Shown here one piece after another: positions 1 to 10,400 of a stretch of 64,000 bases of DNA. Where the stretch lies: the NCBI RefSeq assembly GCF_029269825.1, contig NZ_JARJHU010000003.1:98380-162379 (forward strand), written 5' to 3'. The stretch is from Pedobacter sp. JY14-1 (GTDB lineage: Bacteria; Bacteroidota; Bacteroidia; Sphingobacteriales; Sphingobacteriaceae). The notes below the pieces were generated by a model. The model ran no database searches. It was given only the letters and a program-made list of their open reading frames with translations, and was not told where the DNA came from. Position numbers and translations under genes: made by a program. The first letter of the stretch is position 1; every line of letters starts with the position of its first letter.

Positions 1-682
1 CGAACGCTTTGAGCGCCTGAGAAAAATGGGCGTAAAAACGGTAATGGTGACCGGTGACAATCTGCTTACTGCCAAATTCATTGCAGAAAAAGCCGGAGTA
101 GACGATTTCATCGCTGAAGCCAAGCCTGAAGATAAAATGAATTACATCAAAGAGGAACAGCAGCAGGGTAAATTGGTCGCCATGATGGGCGACGGTACCA
201 ACGATGCACCGGCGCTTGCCCAAGCTGATGTTGGTGTGGCCATGAACAGTGGTACACAAGCAGCCAAAGAAGCTGGTAACATGGTAGATCTGGACAATGA
301 CCCTACCAAGCTCATTGAGATCGTGGAGATCGGTAAGCAACTTTTGATCACCCGTGGTACGCTCACGACCTTTTCCATTGCCAACGACGTCGCCAAATAC
401 TTCGCCATTGTACCGGCATTGTTCATTGCATCAATACCGGCACTGCAGCGCCTCAACATCATGGGCCTGCATAGTCCTGAGAGCGCAATTCTTTCGGCCG
501 TAATCTTCAACGCGATCATTATTCCAATTCTGATCCCGCTGGCACTCAAAGGCGTGGAATACAAACCCATCGGCGCCAGCGCCCTGCTTCGCAGAAACCT
601 GCTCATTTACGGTTTGGGCGGGGTGATCGCACCGTTTATTGGGATCAAAATAATCGACTTACTGGTAGGCTTATTTGTATAA
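1..682 (+). CDS. kdpB: Potassium-transporting ATPase subunit B, C-terminal part (partial)
   Basis: This is the 3' end of the catalytic P-type ATPase subunit of the KdpFABC high-affinity potassium pump in the inner membrane. The reading frame is open from base 2 and the 5' part lies outside the window. Visible are the P-domain motifs TGDN and [10 protein letters not shown] (the Mg-binding hinge of P-type ATPases), followed by [20 protein letters not shown], typical of KdpB, and the last hydrophobic membrane segments. The phosphorylation motif DKTGT must lie upstream and cannot be checked. It is followed 23 bases later by kdpC, so the two are almost certainly co-transcribed. The family assignment is very secure. 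Confidence 0.97.
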   Translation, partial: ERFERLRKMGVKTVMVTGDNLLTAKFIAEKAGVDDFIAEAKPEDKMNYIKEEQQQGKLVAMMGDGTNDAPALAQADVGVAMNSGTQAAKEAGNMVDLDNDPTKLIEIVEIGKQLLITRGTLTTFSIANDVAKYFAIVPALFIASIPALQRLNIMGLHSPESAILSAVIFNAIIIPILIPLALKGVEYKPIGASALLRRNLLIYGLGGVIAPFIGIKIIDLLVGLFV

Positions 683-705
683 GCAATCTGAAAAAATAGG
701 AAATC

Positions 706-1272
706 ATGAAAAAATACATTTTACAATCTATACGCTTAACTGCAGTGTTAATGGTATTGCTTTGCGTTATCTATCCGCTAATCGTTGCTTTTGCAGGAGG
801 CTTCGCTGAAGGTAATGGCGGTGGTGAAAAACTCACTAAAAACGGGAAAGTGGTGGGTTATGCCCTGCTCGGCCAGTCTTTCACCAAACCGGAATATTTC
901 TGGGGCAGGCCATCTGCTGTTGGATACAATGCAGCAGGATCGGCAGGATCGAACAAAGGCCCGTCAAACCCCGATTATTTGCAACAGGTTTCCGACCGGA
1001 TCGACACCCTGTTGAAATACAATCCAACCATTAAAAAAGCGGATATCCCGGCTGATATGGTTACTGCATCCGGAAGCGGACTCGATCCCAATATTTCAGA
1101 GCAAGGGGCTATCATACAAATCAGAAGAGTAGCGGCTGCAAGAAATTTAGACGAAAAAACAGTGGTGGAACTGGTAGTTAAAAACACGCAGGGCCCACTA
1201 TGGGGTATGTTTGGTCCAACTTCAGTTAACGTGTTGAAGCTCAACCTTGCCTTAGACGAATTAAAAAAATAG
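706..1272 (+). CDS. kdpC: Potassium-transporting ATPase subunit C
   Basis: KdpC is the small single-pass subunit of the KdpFABC potassium pump and is thought to assist ATP binding or assembly. The 188-residue protein has one N-terminal membrane helix (about residues 8-30), then the conserved KdpC stretch GQSFTKPEYFWGRPSA and, near residues 120-150, SGSGLDPNIS and a QIRRVAAARNL helix. Length and motif order match the family. It sits 23 bases after kdpB and is followed at once by a porin gene, in the usual kdp order. The ATG at 706 is preceded by a modest AGGA-type sequence. Confidence 0.97.
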   Translation: MKKYILQSIRLTAVLMVLLCVIYPLIVAFAGGFAEGNGGGEKLTKNGKVVGYALLGQSFTKPEYFWGRPSAVGYNAAGSAGSNKGPSNPDYLQQVSDRIDTLLKYNPTIKKADIPADMVTASGSGLDPNISEQGAIIQIRRVAAARNLDEKTVVELVVKNTQGPLWGMFGPTSVNVLKLNLALDELKK

Positions 1273-1307
1273 AGAAGTTCATTTACAGAATGATAATTAC
1301 GATATAT

Positions 1308-2378
1308 ATGAAAAGAATATTAGTGCTGGCTGCGGCATTAACGACAGGATCTATAGCCTACGGTCAGGAAGAACCAAGGATCAAAGTGAGTGGATACCTG
1401 GAGACTTATTTTGGTTATGATTTTAACAAACCTTCCGATAACAACCGGCCGGGCTTTATCTATTCCCATAACCGTCATAATGAGTTCAACCTGAATCTGG
1501 GTTTTATAAAAGGCAGCTATGAAAATGGAATGGTCAGGGCAAATCTTGCGGTAATGGCCGGAACTTATGCAAATGCAAACCTTGCCGTGGAGCCAGGTGT
1601 GCTGAAAAACATTTTTGAAGCAAACGCAGGGCTGAAACTTTCAAAATCTGCCAACCTATGGCTTGACGGGGGGATCTTCTCTTCTCATATTGGTTTTGAA
1701 AGTGCAATTTCGAAAGACTGGTGGGTATTGACCAGAAACATTTCCTCTGAAAATACGCCATACTATGAGTCTGGCGCAAAACTAACCTACGGTACCAATG
1801 ATGGCAAGTTTACTGCCGCTGCTTTCTACCTGAATGGTTGGCAGCGGATTACCCGTCAGAACGGGAACAGCCAACCGGCCGGTGGTTTACAGCTGACCTG
1901 GAAACCGACAGGAAAAATCACTGTCAATTACAGTAACTACCTGGGTACGGAAGGTGCTGATTCGGTCCGCGTCAGACGTTTTTATCATAATGTATATGGC
2001 ATATTCCAGCTGACACATCAATTTGGGTTGACCGTTGGGTTTGATTACGGGACCCAGCAGCAAGCAAAAGGAAGCAGCGATAAAAATGAAGTACTGTCTC
2101 CTGTTGCCATCGCGCAGTACAAGATCACTGATAAATGGGCCGTGGCTGGACGGGTTGAATATTACGAGGATAGACATGGAATGCTGGTGGCAACCGGAAC
2201 ACCAAATGGTTTCAGGACAATGGGATATTCATTAAATTTTGATTATGCCCCGATCAGTAATGCCGTAATCCGCCTGGAAGGTAAAATGTATAGCAGTAAA
2301 GACCAGATCTTTGTCCGGGACCAGAACCCGGTGGATAACAACGCGGCGCTGACTGCAAGTATTGCGGTATCGTTTTAA
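1308..2378 (+). CDS. Putative outer-membrane beta-barrel porin within the kdp operon
   Basis: This is a secreted outer-membrane protein, probably a porin of the OmpL-like beta-barrel type (BBP2-like). The ATG at 1308 starts a clean signal peptide (MKRILVLAAALTTGSIAYGQ); an in-frame ATG at 1290 would add six residues and is less likely. The mature part opens with VSGYLETYFGYDF and consists of alternating beta-strand segments rich in aromatic and Gly/Asn residues. It ends in ALTASIAVSF, with the terminal Phe expected for barrel assembly. It lies between kdpC (35 bases away) and the KdpD sensor gene (44 bases away), which suggests that it lets K+ or small solutes through the outer membrane when Kdp is induced. 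That role is inferred from context. Confidence 0.75.
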   Translation: MKRILVLAAALTTGSIAYGQEEPRIKVSGYLETYFGYDFNKPSDNNRPGFIYSHNRHNEFNLNLGFIKGSYENGMVRANLAVMAGTYANANLAVEPGVLKNIFEANAGLKLSKSANLWLDGGIFSSHIGFESAISKDWWVLTRNISSENTPYYESGAKLTYGTNDGKFTAAAFYLNGWQRITRQNGNSQPAGGLQLTWKPTGKITVNYSNYLGTEGADSVRVRRFYHNVYGIFQLTHQFGLTVGFDYGTQQQAKGSSDKNEVLSPVAIAQYKITDKWAVAGRVEYYEDRHGMLVATGTPNGFRTMGYSLNFDYAPISNAVIRLEGKMYSSKDQIFVRDQNPVDNNAALTASIAVSF

Positions 2379-2422
2379 TTCGTAGAAAAAGGTTATGTAA
2401 TTTTAGCATGGTAAAATAAGTT

Positions 2423-3553
2423 ATGGAGCAGGACGACAAAGCAGGATCGGTCCGGAAATTTCTGGAGCTGGTTAAAAAATCCAGGCGGGGGAAATTCAAA
2501 GTGTACATCGGTATGAGTGCCGGAGTCGGTAAGACCTATCGCATGCTTCAGGAGGCCCATGCCCTGCTCAAAAGCGGTATAGATATACAAATCGGTTATA
2601 TCGAAACACACAACCGGGTTGAAACACACGCTTTGTTGGCGGGCATTCCATTGATCCCGAGGAGAAAGCTCTTTTATAAGGGTAAGGAACTCGAGGAGAT
2701 GGACGTGCAGGCCATCATCAACCTGCATCCTGAAGTGGTGATCGTGGACGAACTTGCACACAGCAACGTAGAAGGTAGCAAAAACGGAAAACGGTGGCAG
2801 GATGTGGCAGATATTCTGGACGCTGGAATCAGTGTGATATCGGCAGTGAACATCCAGCACCTGGAAAGTATGAACGAAGAGATCGAGACCATCACCGGTA
2901 TCCCAATCACTGAACGTGTTCCTGATAAAATCCTGGAGACAGCGGATGAGATCGTCAATATTGACCTGACGGCAGATGAGCTCATTGACAGGCTGAAAGC
3001 CGGGAAAATCTATGACCAGACCAAGATTAAAAGGGCGCTGGACAATTTTTTTCAACCTGAGCGTATCCTGCAACTAAGAGAGATGGCGTTGAAAGAAGTA
3101 GCGCATCACCTGGAAAGGAAGATCAATATCGAGGTACCCAAACAAGTGAAGCTTCGGCCAGAAAAATTTCTCGCCTGTATTTCGACTAATCATGAAACTG
3201 CAAAGGTCATCATCCGCAAAACCGCCCGGTTGGCGTCGTATTACCGTTCACCCTGGATCGTATTATATGTGCAGCGGAGCAAGGAAGGAGGCAACCGGAT
3301 CAAGCTGGATCTGCAGCGGCACCTGATCAACAATTTCAAGCTGGCCACGGAGCTTGGCGCCGAAGTTTTAAAAATAAAAAGTGAAGACGTCACTGAAACC
3401 ATCACTAAGATTGCTGCCGAGAAAGAAGTTACTACTATCTGCATTGGAAAGCCGCATCTAAGCTTATTCCTGGTGATCCTGCGAACGGCTATATTCAATA
3501 AGCTCCTGAAGAACATCGCCCAAACAGAAACAGATCTGGTCATCCTGTCCTAA
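2423..3553 (+). CDS. kdpD: KdpD N-terminal sensor protein without kinase domain
   Basis: This is a cytosolic protein equivalent to the N-terminal half of the potassium sensor KdpD. Residues 25-235 form the KdpD domain, with a Walker A motif (GMSAGVGKT, residues 30-38), a Walker B-like VVIVDELAHSN, and the family signature SAVNIQHLESMN. Residues 250-376 form a universal-stress-protein-like domain. There are no membrane helices (the DUF4118 part) and no HisKA or HATPase domain, so the 376-residue protein cannot phosphorylate by itself. A histidine kinase gene follows 22 bases downstream and probably supplies the transmitter. Split KdpD is known in Bacteroidota. No kdpE response regulator follows in this window. 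Confidence 0.92.
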   Translation: MEQDDKAGSVRKFLELVKKSRRGKFKVYIGMSAGVGKTYRMLQEAHALLKSGIDIQIGYIETHNRVETHALLAGIPLIPRRKLFYKGKELEEMDVQAIINLHPEVVIVDELAHSNVEGSKNGKRWQDVADILDAGISVISAVNIQHLESMNEEIETITGIPITERVPDKILETADEIVNIDLTADELIDRLKAGKIYDQTKIKRALDNFFQPERILQLREMALKEVAHHLERKINIEVPKQVKLRPEKFLACISTNHETAKVIIRKTARLASYYRSPWIVLYVQRSKEGGNRIKLDLQRHLINNFKLATELGAEVLKIKSEDVTETITKIAAEKEVTTICIGKPHLSLFLVILRTAIFNKLLKNIAQTETDLVILS

Positions 3554-3575
3554 AGTAAATTAGAATTAAAATCTC

Positions 3576-5330
3576 ATGAAGATAAAAACAAAACTGCGCC
3601 TCGGATTCGGGTTTTTATTCCTGGTCGTCATCGCTTTTGGGGGCATATCCTTGTACTACATGAACAAGATCTCTTCGAGTGCTAAGGTCATATTAAAGGA
3701 TAATTATGAGAGTCTAAAATATGCCCGGGAAATCAGAAGCATGCTGGATGATAACGAGCTGCCGCTAAGCCCCGCTGCTATAGATCAGTTGTCTGAACAA
3801 ATCAGGCTCGAAGAGAAAAATATTACCGAAGAAGGTGAAGGGAAGGCTGTAGCCGCACTGGCCGGGTCGTTTCGCCGGCTAACACGGCCAGGCGCTGATC
3901 TCTCCGTACAGAAAGAAGCGCTCAGGGAAATTCACCTGCAGCTCAGGGTCATTGATGAAGTGAACATGAAAGCGATTGTCAGAAAAAATGATGCGGCACA
4001 ATATCATGTGGAAAGATCAGCCACTTACCTGATCTTTGCCGCCTCACTTTGTTTTATTATCCTTTTCTCCTTCAGTGTTAATTTTCCTGGTTTTGTTGCC
4101 AATCCGCTTCGGGAGTTTTCCGAAGCGATTAAGGCCATCAGCCGTAAAAATTATAAGCAGCGACTGGAATTTAAAGGTAATGACGAATTTGCGGAGCTGG
4201 CTGAAGAGTTCAATACCATGGCCAGTCAGCTTAACAAATGGGAAAACAGTAACCTGGCTAAACTTCAGTCTGAAAAGCTCAGGATCGAAGCGATCATAGG
4301 GCAGATGCAGGACGCCATTATAGGGTTAAATGAACAAAAGGAAATTCTTTTCCTGAATCAGGTAGCCAGTCAGTTGCTGAATGTGCATGAGAAAGACGTG
4401 GTAGGCGCAGATGCCAGGGAGTTGATGAATAATAATGACCTGTTGAGGAACATAATCCGGTCGAATAGTAATGACAAGCCATTGAAAATCTATGCAGACG
4501 GGAAAGAATCTTACTTTAAACTGGAGCGTCGCGAAATCATGGTGCCATCTTTTGAAGATCAGGAAGAGAAAGCGATCAGCAACTCGCTCAGAACCGCCGG
4601 CGAAGTGTACATTCTAAAGAATATCACCGAATATAAAGAGCTGGACGAGGCCAAGACAAATTTCATTGCGACGGTTTCTCATGAGCTTAAAACTCCGATT
4701 TCCTCTATCAAAATGAGTGTGAAGCTACTGGATGATGAGCGCATTGGTGAAATGAATACGGAGCAAAAGGAACTGCTTCAGCACATAAAGGAGGATTGCG
4801 GTCGGCTCCTGAAAATTACCAGTGAGCTGCTAGACCTGTCTCAGGTGGAAACGGGAAACCTGCAACTGAATTTCGTAAAATCAGATCCGAGAAAGGTGGC
4901 CATTTATGCTATGGATACTGTCCGGTTCCAGGCTGAACAGAAGCAGATTGAACTGGAGCTGATCAGCAGAAACGATTTGCCGAAGGTTTATGTAGATACC
5001 GAGAAAACCGCATGGGTACTCGTTAATTTTCTGTCCAACGCCCTGCGTTACAGCCCCCCGAAGTCCAGGGTGGTAATTCAAATCACTGAATCAGGAAACA
5101 GCATTGAATTTTCGGTACGTGATTTTGGTAAAGGAATTGACGAGCAGTATCAAAAACGTTTATTTGACCGGTATTTCCAGGTGCCTACAGATGGTAATAA
5201 CAAATCTGGTTCAGGCCTTGGTCTTGCCATTTCCAAGGACTTCATTGAAGCTGAAGGCGGAAAAATTTGGGTAGAAAGTGCAATAGGCGAAGGTAGCAGG
5301 TTTTGTTTTCTGCTCCCTGTGGCGGAATAA
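3576..5330 (+). CDS. Membrane sensor histidine kinase (HAMP-PAS-HisKA-HATPase), kdp-linked
   Basis: This is an inner-membrane histidine kinase of 584 residues. In order: TM1 (about residues 8-28), a periplasmic sensor of about 120 residues, TM2 (about 150-172), HAMP (173-226), a PAS domain (about 236-345), and HisKA with the H-box TVSHELKTPISS (phospho-acceptor His369). The HATPase_c domain follows, with N-box NFLSNALRYSPP, G1 VRDFGKGID and G2 GSGLGLAIS. Its position 22 bases behind the KdpD sensor domain gene suggests that the two act together in potassium sensing. Unlike classical KdpD it has a HAMP domain and an extracytoplasmic loop. No cognate response regulator is adjacent. Confidence 0.93.
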   Translation: MKIKTKLRLGFGFLFLVVIAFGGISLYYMNKISSSAKVILKDNYESLKYAREIRSMLDDNELPLSPAAIDQLSEQIRLEEKNITEEGEGKAVAALAGSFRRLTRPGADLSVQKEALREIHLQLRVIDEVNMKAIVRKNDAAQYHVERSATYLIFAASLCFIILFSFSVNFPGFVANPLREFSEAIKAISRKNYKQRLEFKGNDEFAELAEEFNTMASQLNKWENSNLAKLQSEKLRIEAIIGQMQDAIIGLNEQKEILFLNQVASQLLNVHEKDVVGADARELMNNNDLLRNIIRSNSNDKPLKIYADGKESYFKLERREIMVPSFEDQEEKAISNSLRTAGEVYILKNITEYKELDEAKTNFIATVSHELKTPISSIKMSVKLLDDERIGEMNTEQKELLQHIKEDCGRLLKITSELLDLSQVETGNLQLNFVKSDPRKVAIYAMDTVRFQAEQKQIELELISRNDLPKVYVDTEKTAWVLVNFLSNALRYSPPKSRVVIQITESGNSIEFSVRDFGKGIDEQYQKRLFDRYFQVPTDGNNKSGSGLGLAISKDFIEAEGGKIWVESAIGEGSRFCFLLPVAE

Positions 5331-5440
5331 GATCCTATGAGGGCGCTATCATCCTTAACAATAAGATAACAGTACTTTGTGGTTTCGTATATTGGCTTTT
5401 ACAGAATTTTGTCTGTAAATCGCTAACTTGCAGTAGGGAA

Positions 5441-6046
5441 ATGGCAATGTATTCATCAAAAAACTGGACTGACGAAATGCTGTTGGATTTAATCCGGCAT
5501 CAGGATGATCGTGCCGCTTTCGCTGAAATCTATAACAGATACTGGGATTTATTAATTGACAGTGCTTACAAACGTCTAAAATCTCGTGAGCTATCGGAAG
5601 AGATTGTTCAGGACGTTTTTGTTTCCCTGTTTATTCGCAGACAGAAGGTACAACCTAAGTCTACTCTGGAAAGTTATCTGAGAACTGCCGTGCGCAATCA
5701 GGTGTTTCGCGCGTATTATGCGCGTGAAAGCCATGTCATGGTGCTCAATGACCTCATCGCAAGTAATCAGATTATTCCCGCTTTACCGGACGAGTTGCTG
5801 GAGGCCAAGCAGCTGCAGCAAAAGATTTACCTGGCTACAGATAAACTGCCGGAGAAATGCCGTGAAGTTTTTGTGCTCAGCAGGTTTGAGCATTTGTCTC
5901 ACCAGGACATCGCTGACAGGCTGCAGATTTCAGTAAGTACGGTGAAAAAACACATTACCAAAGCTATGGGTATTTTGCGTACCGAACTTGGCAGCCATCG
6001 CATGGATCTGATGGCATTTCTGTTATTTCTGGGACTTCACCGATAA
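5441..6046 (+). CDS. ECF RNA polymerase sigma-70 factor (FecI-like)
   Basis: This is an extracytoplasmic-function sigma factor of 201 residues. Region 2 covers FAEIYNRYWDLLIDSAYK and ELSEEIVQDVFVSLF, and region 4 carries a helix-turn-helix (DKLPEKCREVFVLSR, then LQISVSTVKKHITKAMG). The ATG at 5441 was chosen, and 5447 is also possible. The open frame reaches back to 5303 but overlaps the kinase gene and encodes no sigma-like sequence there. A FecR-type anti-sigma gene and a SusC/SusD pair follow, so it probably controls that transporter by trans-envelope signalling, as in FecIRA systems. Confidence 0.93.
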   Translation: MAMYSSKNWTDEMLLDLIRHQDDRAAFAEIYNRYWDLLIDSAYKRLKSRELSEEIVQDVFVSLFIRRQKVQPKSTLESYLRTAVRNQVFRAYYARESHVMVLNDLIASNQIIPALPDELLEAKQLQQKIYLATDKLPEKCREVFVLSRFEHLSHQDIADRLQISVSTVKKHITKAMGILRTELGSHRMDLMAFLLFLGLHR

Positions 6047-6163
6047 GCCTTCACTTAATAACAAAAATTATTCTACTGTAAATCAGTATGTTGTAGGAAT
6101 TTCCCAATTCAGAGTAGCACCTGCGCGCCCATTTTTGAAGTATACCTGTAAGAAGGCTACAAA

Positions 6164-7285
6164 ATGGATGAACAAGATCAATCTATAAAAAACTTGCTCA
6201 AGCAATTTCAGGAGGGCAATATATCTGAGCAGGGCATGCAGGAACTGATTGCCTGGTATGACACATTTGAAAATGACCCGGGTTATACGGATGGGCTGAC
6301 AGAGGAATTGCGTCATAAGAACAAAGAGGAACAGTTTAATTTGTTAAGGGCTAAAATAGACAGCCAGCGCAAAGTTTCGATCTGGCCGAAATTGATGATT
6401 GCTGCCTCGACCGTAATTGTATTGTCTTTGGGATTGTACTTTATTATCTATCGCAAATCTCCTGCAGCAGAAACTGCTTTCGCGCAGATGGAACAATTTA
6501 AGCCTGGCGGAAACAAAGCTGTGCTGACACTTTCTGGAGGACAGAAAATTGTTCTGGACGATGCGGGGAACGGTAAACTGGCTGCCCAGGGAAATACAAC
6601 GATAAGCAAGACTGCCGATGGTAAAGTAGTTTATGGCAGAGAAAGCAGTTCGGGAGCAGTAATGAACACCATGACAACGCCACGCGGTGGCCAGTATCAC
6701 CTTGTTTTGGCGGATGGCACAGGGGTTTGGTTAAATGCAGCCTCATCAATCACTTATCCATCGGCTTTTACTGGTAATACGAGAGAGGTGGAAATTACCG
6801 GAGAGATCTATTTTGAGGTTGCGCACAATGCTGCCAGGCCATTCCGGGTTAAGTCTGAGGGTCAAACGGTTGAAGTTTTGGGTACTCATTTCAACATTAA
6901 CGCCTATGCAAACGAAAGTGCTGTTGCTACTACCTTGCTGGAAGGATCGGTGCGCGTTGTTTCTGGTAATACCAGTAAAATTATTAAACCAGGGCAGCAG
7001 GCACAGCTGAAAGGATCAAATATTAGCCTGCGTGAGGTTGATGCGGACGAAGTGGTTTCCTGGAAAGTCGGTTATTTTGATTTTACAGATGCGGACATTC
7101 AGACGGTGATGCGCCAGATTTCACGCTGGTATGATGTCGACGTAGTGTTTGACGGCCCGGCTACAACAGAAACATTTACCGGGAAAATTCCCCGTTCATT
7201 TGATCTGGCAAAAACCATCAAAGTGATGCAGCTGTCCAGATCGGTTAAACTTACTGTAGAAGGAAGGAGGATAATGGTGAGATAG
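6164..7285 (+). CDS. FecR-family anti-sigma factor
   Basis: This is an inner-membrane sigma regulator of 373 residues. The cytosolic N-terminal 75 residues should bind the sigma factor, and one membrane helix spans about residues 77-96. The periplasmic FecR domain (about 165-275) contains TPRGGQYHLVLADGTGVWLN and TREVEITGEIYFEV. The C-terminal DUF4974 domain (about 300-372; GYFDFTDADIQTVMRQIS) is the part expected to meet the STN domain of the SusC partner. It lies 117 bases after the sigma gene and 196 bases before susC. The order sigma-FecR-SusC-SusD is the standard Bacteroidota arrangement. Confidence 0.95.
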   Translation: MDEQDQSIKNLLKQFQEGNISEQGMQELIAWYDTFENDPGYTDGLTEELRHKNKEEQFNLLRAKIDSQRKVSIWPKLMIAASTVIVLSLGLYFIIYRKSPAAETAFAQMEQFKPGGNKAVLTLSGGQKIVLDDAGNGKLAAQGNTTISKTADGKVVYGRESSSGAVMNTMTTPRGGQYHLVLADGTGVWLNAASSITYPSAFTGNTREVEITGEIYFEVAHNAARPFRVKSEGQTVEVLGTHFNINAYANESAVATTLLEGSVRVVSGNTSKIIKPGQQAQLKGSNISLREVDADEVVSWKVGYFDFTDADIQTVMRQISRWYDVDVVFDGPATTETFTGKIPRSFDLAKTIKVMQLSRSVKLTVEGRRIMVR

Positions 7286-7481
7286 AAACTTTCTCTTCCA
7301 TGATCCTGAAAAAAGAAGCCAGATGTGGTGGAACACAACTGGCCGAATCTGGGTCATGTTGATCAAAGCTGTGAACTTAATAAACTAATAACCAGACAAA
7401 CAAACTTAGGCAATATTGTGGATGAATGCAATGTTGGCAGGTCTCGTCGGCCGCTAAGGGTTTGTCAAAACCAAACGACGG

Positions 7482-10400
7482 ATGTATCAAAATCTAACAA
7501 GCAAACCGGATATGCTCCGAAGGCATATTCATAAACTATTATTAACAATGAAGCTGGCCACATTTCTGATCCTGATGAGTATTATGCAGGTGAGTGCGGG
7601 TGCTTTGGCACAAAAGATCACGCTGTCAGAACGAAATACGCCACTAACCAAGGTGTTCAAAAAGATTACCGCCCAAACGGGATATGCCTTTTTCGTTTCT
7701 GCCAGGACACTAAAAGACGTAAAGCCAGTAACGATTGAAGTGAGAAACGTAGCGTTGAAGGATGCACTGGAGCAGATTTTTAAAGATCAACCCATTGAGT
7801 TTACCCTCGCGGATAAAATTGTAACTGTTTCAAAACGGTTAGCGCCGTCCTTTCTGGAAAAAGTGGTGGATGCGTTTACGCCGCCAGAGGATGCTGAAGG
7901 GGTGGTTTTGGATGAAAAGGGGAATCCACTTGCGGGGGCGACGGTGAGGGTGAAGGGGACTAAGAATGTGGTCATTACTGATGCGAAAGGTCAATTTCAT
8001 TTGATACGGCCTGATTATAAAGATCGATTGATCATTTCTTATGTTGGCTATCAGGATAAGGAAGTCGCCATCGAGGAAAATATGACGGTGAGGCTTGAGC
8101 TAAAATCTGCTGAGCTAAATGAAGTTGTAGTGGCTTATGGCAGGCAACAGCAGAAGTCAATTACCGGTGCTGTTACAGTTGTTACCGGGGATCAGATACA
8201 GGGATTGCCGAACAGAAGCTTCGATAAGAGTTTGCAGGGAATGGTTCCGGGGCTGGTAGTGACCAAAGGCAGCGGGCAGCCTGGGGGTGGTGTTTCTAAT
8301 TTTATGTTAAGGGGTATTGCTACAGGAGGAGATCCGTCTTTGGGCAATCCTGTGCGCAACCCGCTTATTGTAGTTGACGGTGTTCCTGTGACACAAGTGC
8401 CGTCGATAACGAATAGAGCTGGTTCCGATCAACTTTCCTTAGTAAGCAACCCTTTAGCACAACTCAATCCAAACGATATTGAATCTATATCAATTTTGAA
8501 AGATGCGTCTGCTATAGCGCTTTATGGTTCCAAAGCCAGCAATGGTGTAATCCTTGTCACTACAAAAAAGGGTAAAATAGGTAAAACGAGGTTCACGTTT
8601 TCCCAACAGACAGATATTGCAAACAGAGAAAACAATGAGGTGAAGATGCTGAATCAGCAGCAATATATTGATCTGTTTGTGGAAACCTACAGAAATTCCT
8701 ATCCCGATGCTACACGTGTACAGGTAATCGACTCACTTAAACAAAAGTTTCCGACGCGCTCGGATGGTAGTTTTTATCCACAGGTCAATTGGTTAGATGC
8801 CATTTCCAATAAAGCGGCTATAACCAACAGTACAAATTTTTCCATCTCCGGTGGGTCGCAAAAAGAAAACTTTTATGTTAGTCTGGAACGTACTGACGAA
8901 AAAGGCGTTATCAGAAATTCGGGATATGTACGGAACTCTTTTAGAATTAATTATGAAGGCAGGCCTTCAAATTGGTTTAAATATGGGTTCAACACCACAT
9001 TATCGCATAACATACAAGATTATTCCGATCCGAATTTAATTGAAAAAGCCCAGTTCATGTCCCCGTTAAATCCAATTTACGATGAAAACGGAAGACTGAT
9101 ATATAATTTCAATTATGGGGCCTCAGGAATACAAAATGGACTGGAAACTTCCAGCCCGTTTGCGGTCGTGTCGCTCAACACCAATAGAAATACGGCATAC
9201 AGGGCTTTGAGCAGAGGATATCTTGAGGGAAAATTTTTTAAATACTTTACCCTTTCTTCTTCTTTGGGATTTGACTTTATGCTGAACGAAGAAAAAATAA
9301 AAAGTTATCCAAAAGTAGCTTATCCTGATGACTACGGATATCCAATGACAGATGGGAAGATAGAAAGGAATAGCAAGAGGACTTCAAATATAATCCTGAC
9401 AAACACGCTTGCCTTCAACAAATCCTTTGATGAAGATCACTCGGTGAACATATTGTTGGGCCAGGAAACACAGATGTTTGAAAACACAGAAGCATATGCA
9501 GTATTAACGGGGTTTCCGAATAATCCAACCTTGGAGGATGTGACAGGCGGAGGAAGTACTTTTAACGGAGGACAAACCAGCGGCAAACAAAACAGTGTTT
9601 CATATTTTAGTCAATTGAACTATGGTTTTAAGGATAGATATTTTGCTACCGGATCTATCAGGAGGGACGGATCATCAAGATTTGGAGCCAGCAATAAATT
9701 TGGTACGTTTTGGTCAGCTGGAGTAGCTTATGTTTTGAGTGAAGAGGCCTTTCTTAAGAATAAATATTCTTGGCTAAATTACCTCAAGTTACGGGGTAGC
9801 TTTGGTCCTGCAGGGAATTCTTCTGCTATTAAAGACACCTATAGGTTGAATCAGATCGTACCCGGTATCTTTTTAGGTAATCCTGTGGTCACACCGCAAG
9901 CGACCGATGTTCCGCCTGGAAATTCAGGAATAAAATGGGAATCTACCTTTACTTGGGATGCAGGTGTCGATTTACGATTGTTCAATAATCGTGTCACTAT
10001 TACAACTGATTTGTATCAAAGGAACACTCAAAACTTCATTGCAATGGTTCCCATGGGATTCACAGGAGGATTCACTACGTATTGGGCTAATATCGGCGAC
10101 ATGCAGAATAAGGGTGTAGAAATTTCTTTGTCAGCGGATATTTTACGCTTAAAGGAGTTTGCTTGGAACGTAAATGTCAATTGGAGTCGGAACACCAATA
10201 AATTGACCAAGTCTTTTTATCCTGAAACAAATATGGGAGGAACGGTCAATAAGGTTGGGGAAGAGTACAATTCTTTCTATGCTCCGGTTTGGGCCGGTGT
10301 AGATCCAACAACCGGAAAGCCTCAATGGCTGGACAAAAGCCAAAATGTTACCGTTGAATATGCTAACCTGTATCTGCAGCGTGTCGGCAAAGCACAGCCT

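Noticed and set aside
142..606. 154-residue open frame on the minus strand in kdpB
   Set aside because: It is a shadow of the clearly coding kdpB frame, with no recognisable domain.
2393..3073. 226-residue open frame opposite the KdpD gene
   Set aside because: The opposite strand encodes the well-matched KdpD domain; the antisense product shows no domain or start context.
5303..5440. 46-residue N-terminal extension of the sigma factor
   Set aside because: It overlaps the kinase end and encodes hydrophobic, non-sigma sequence; region 2 starts after 5441.
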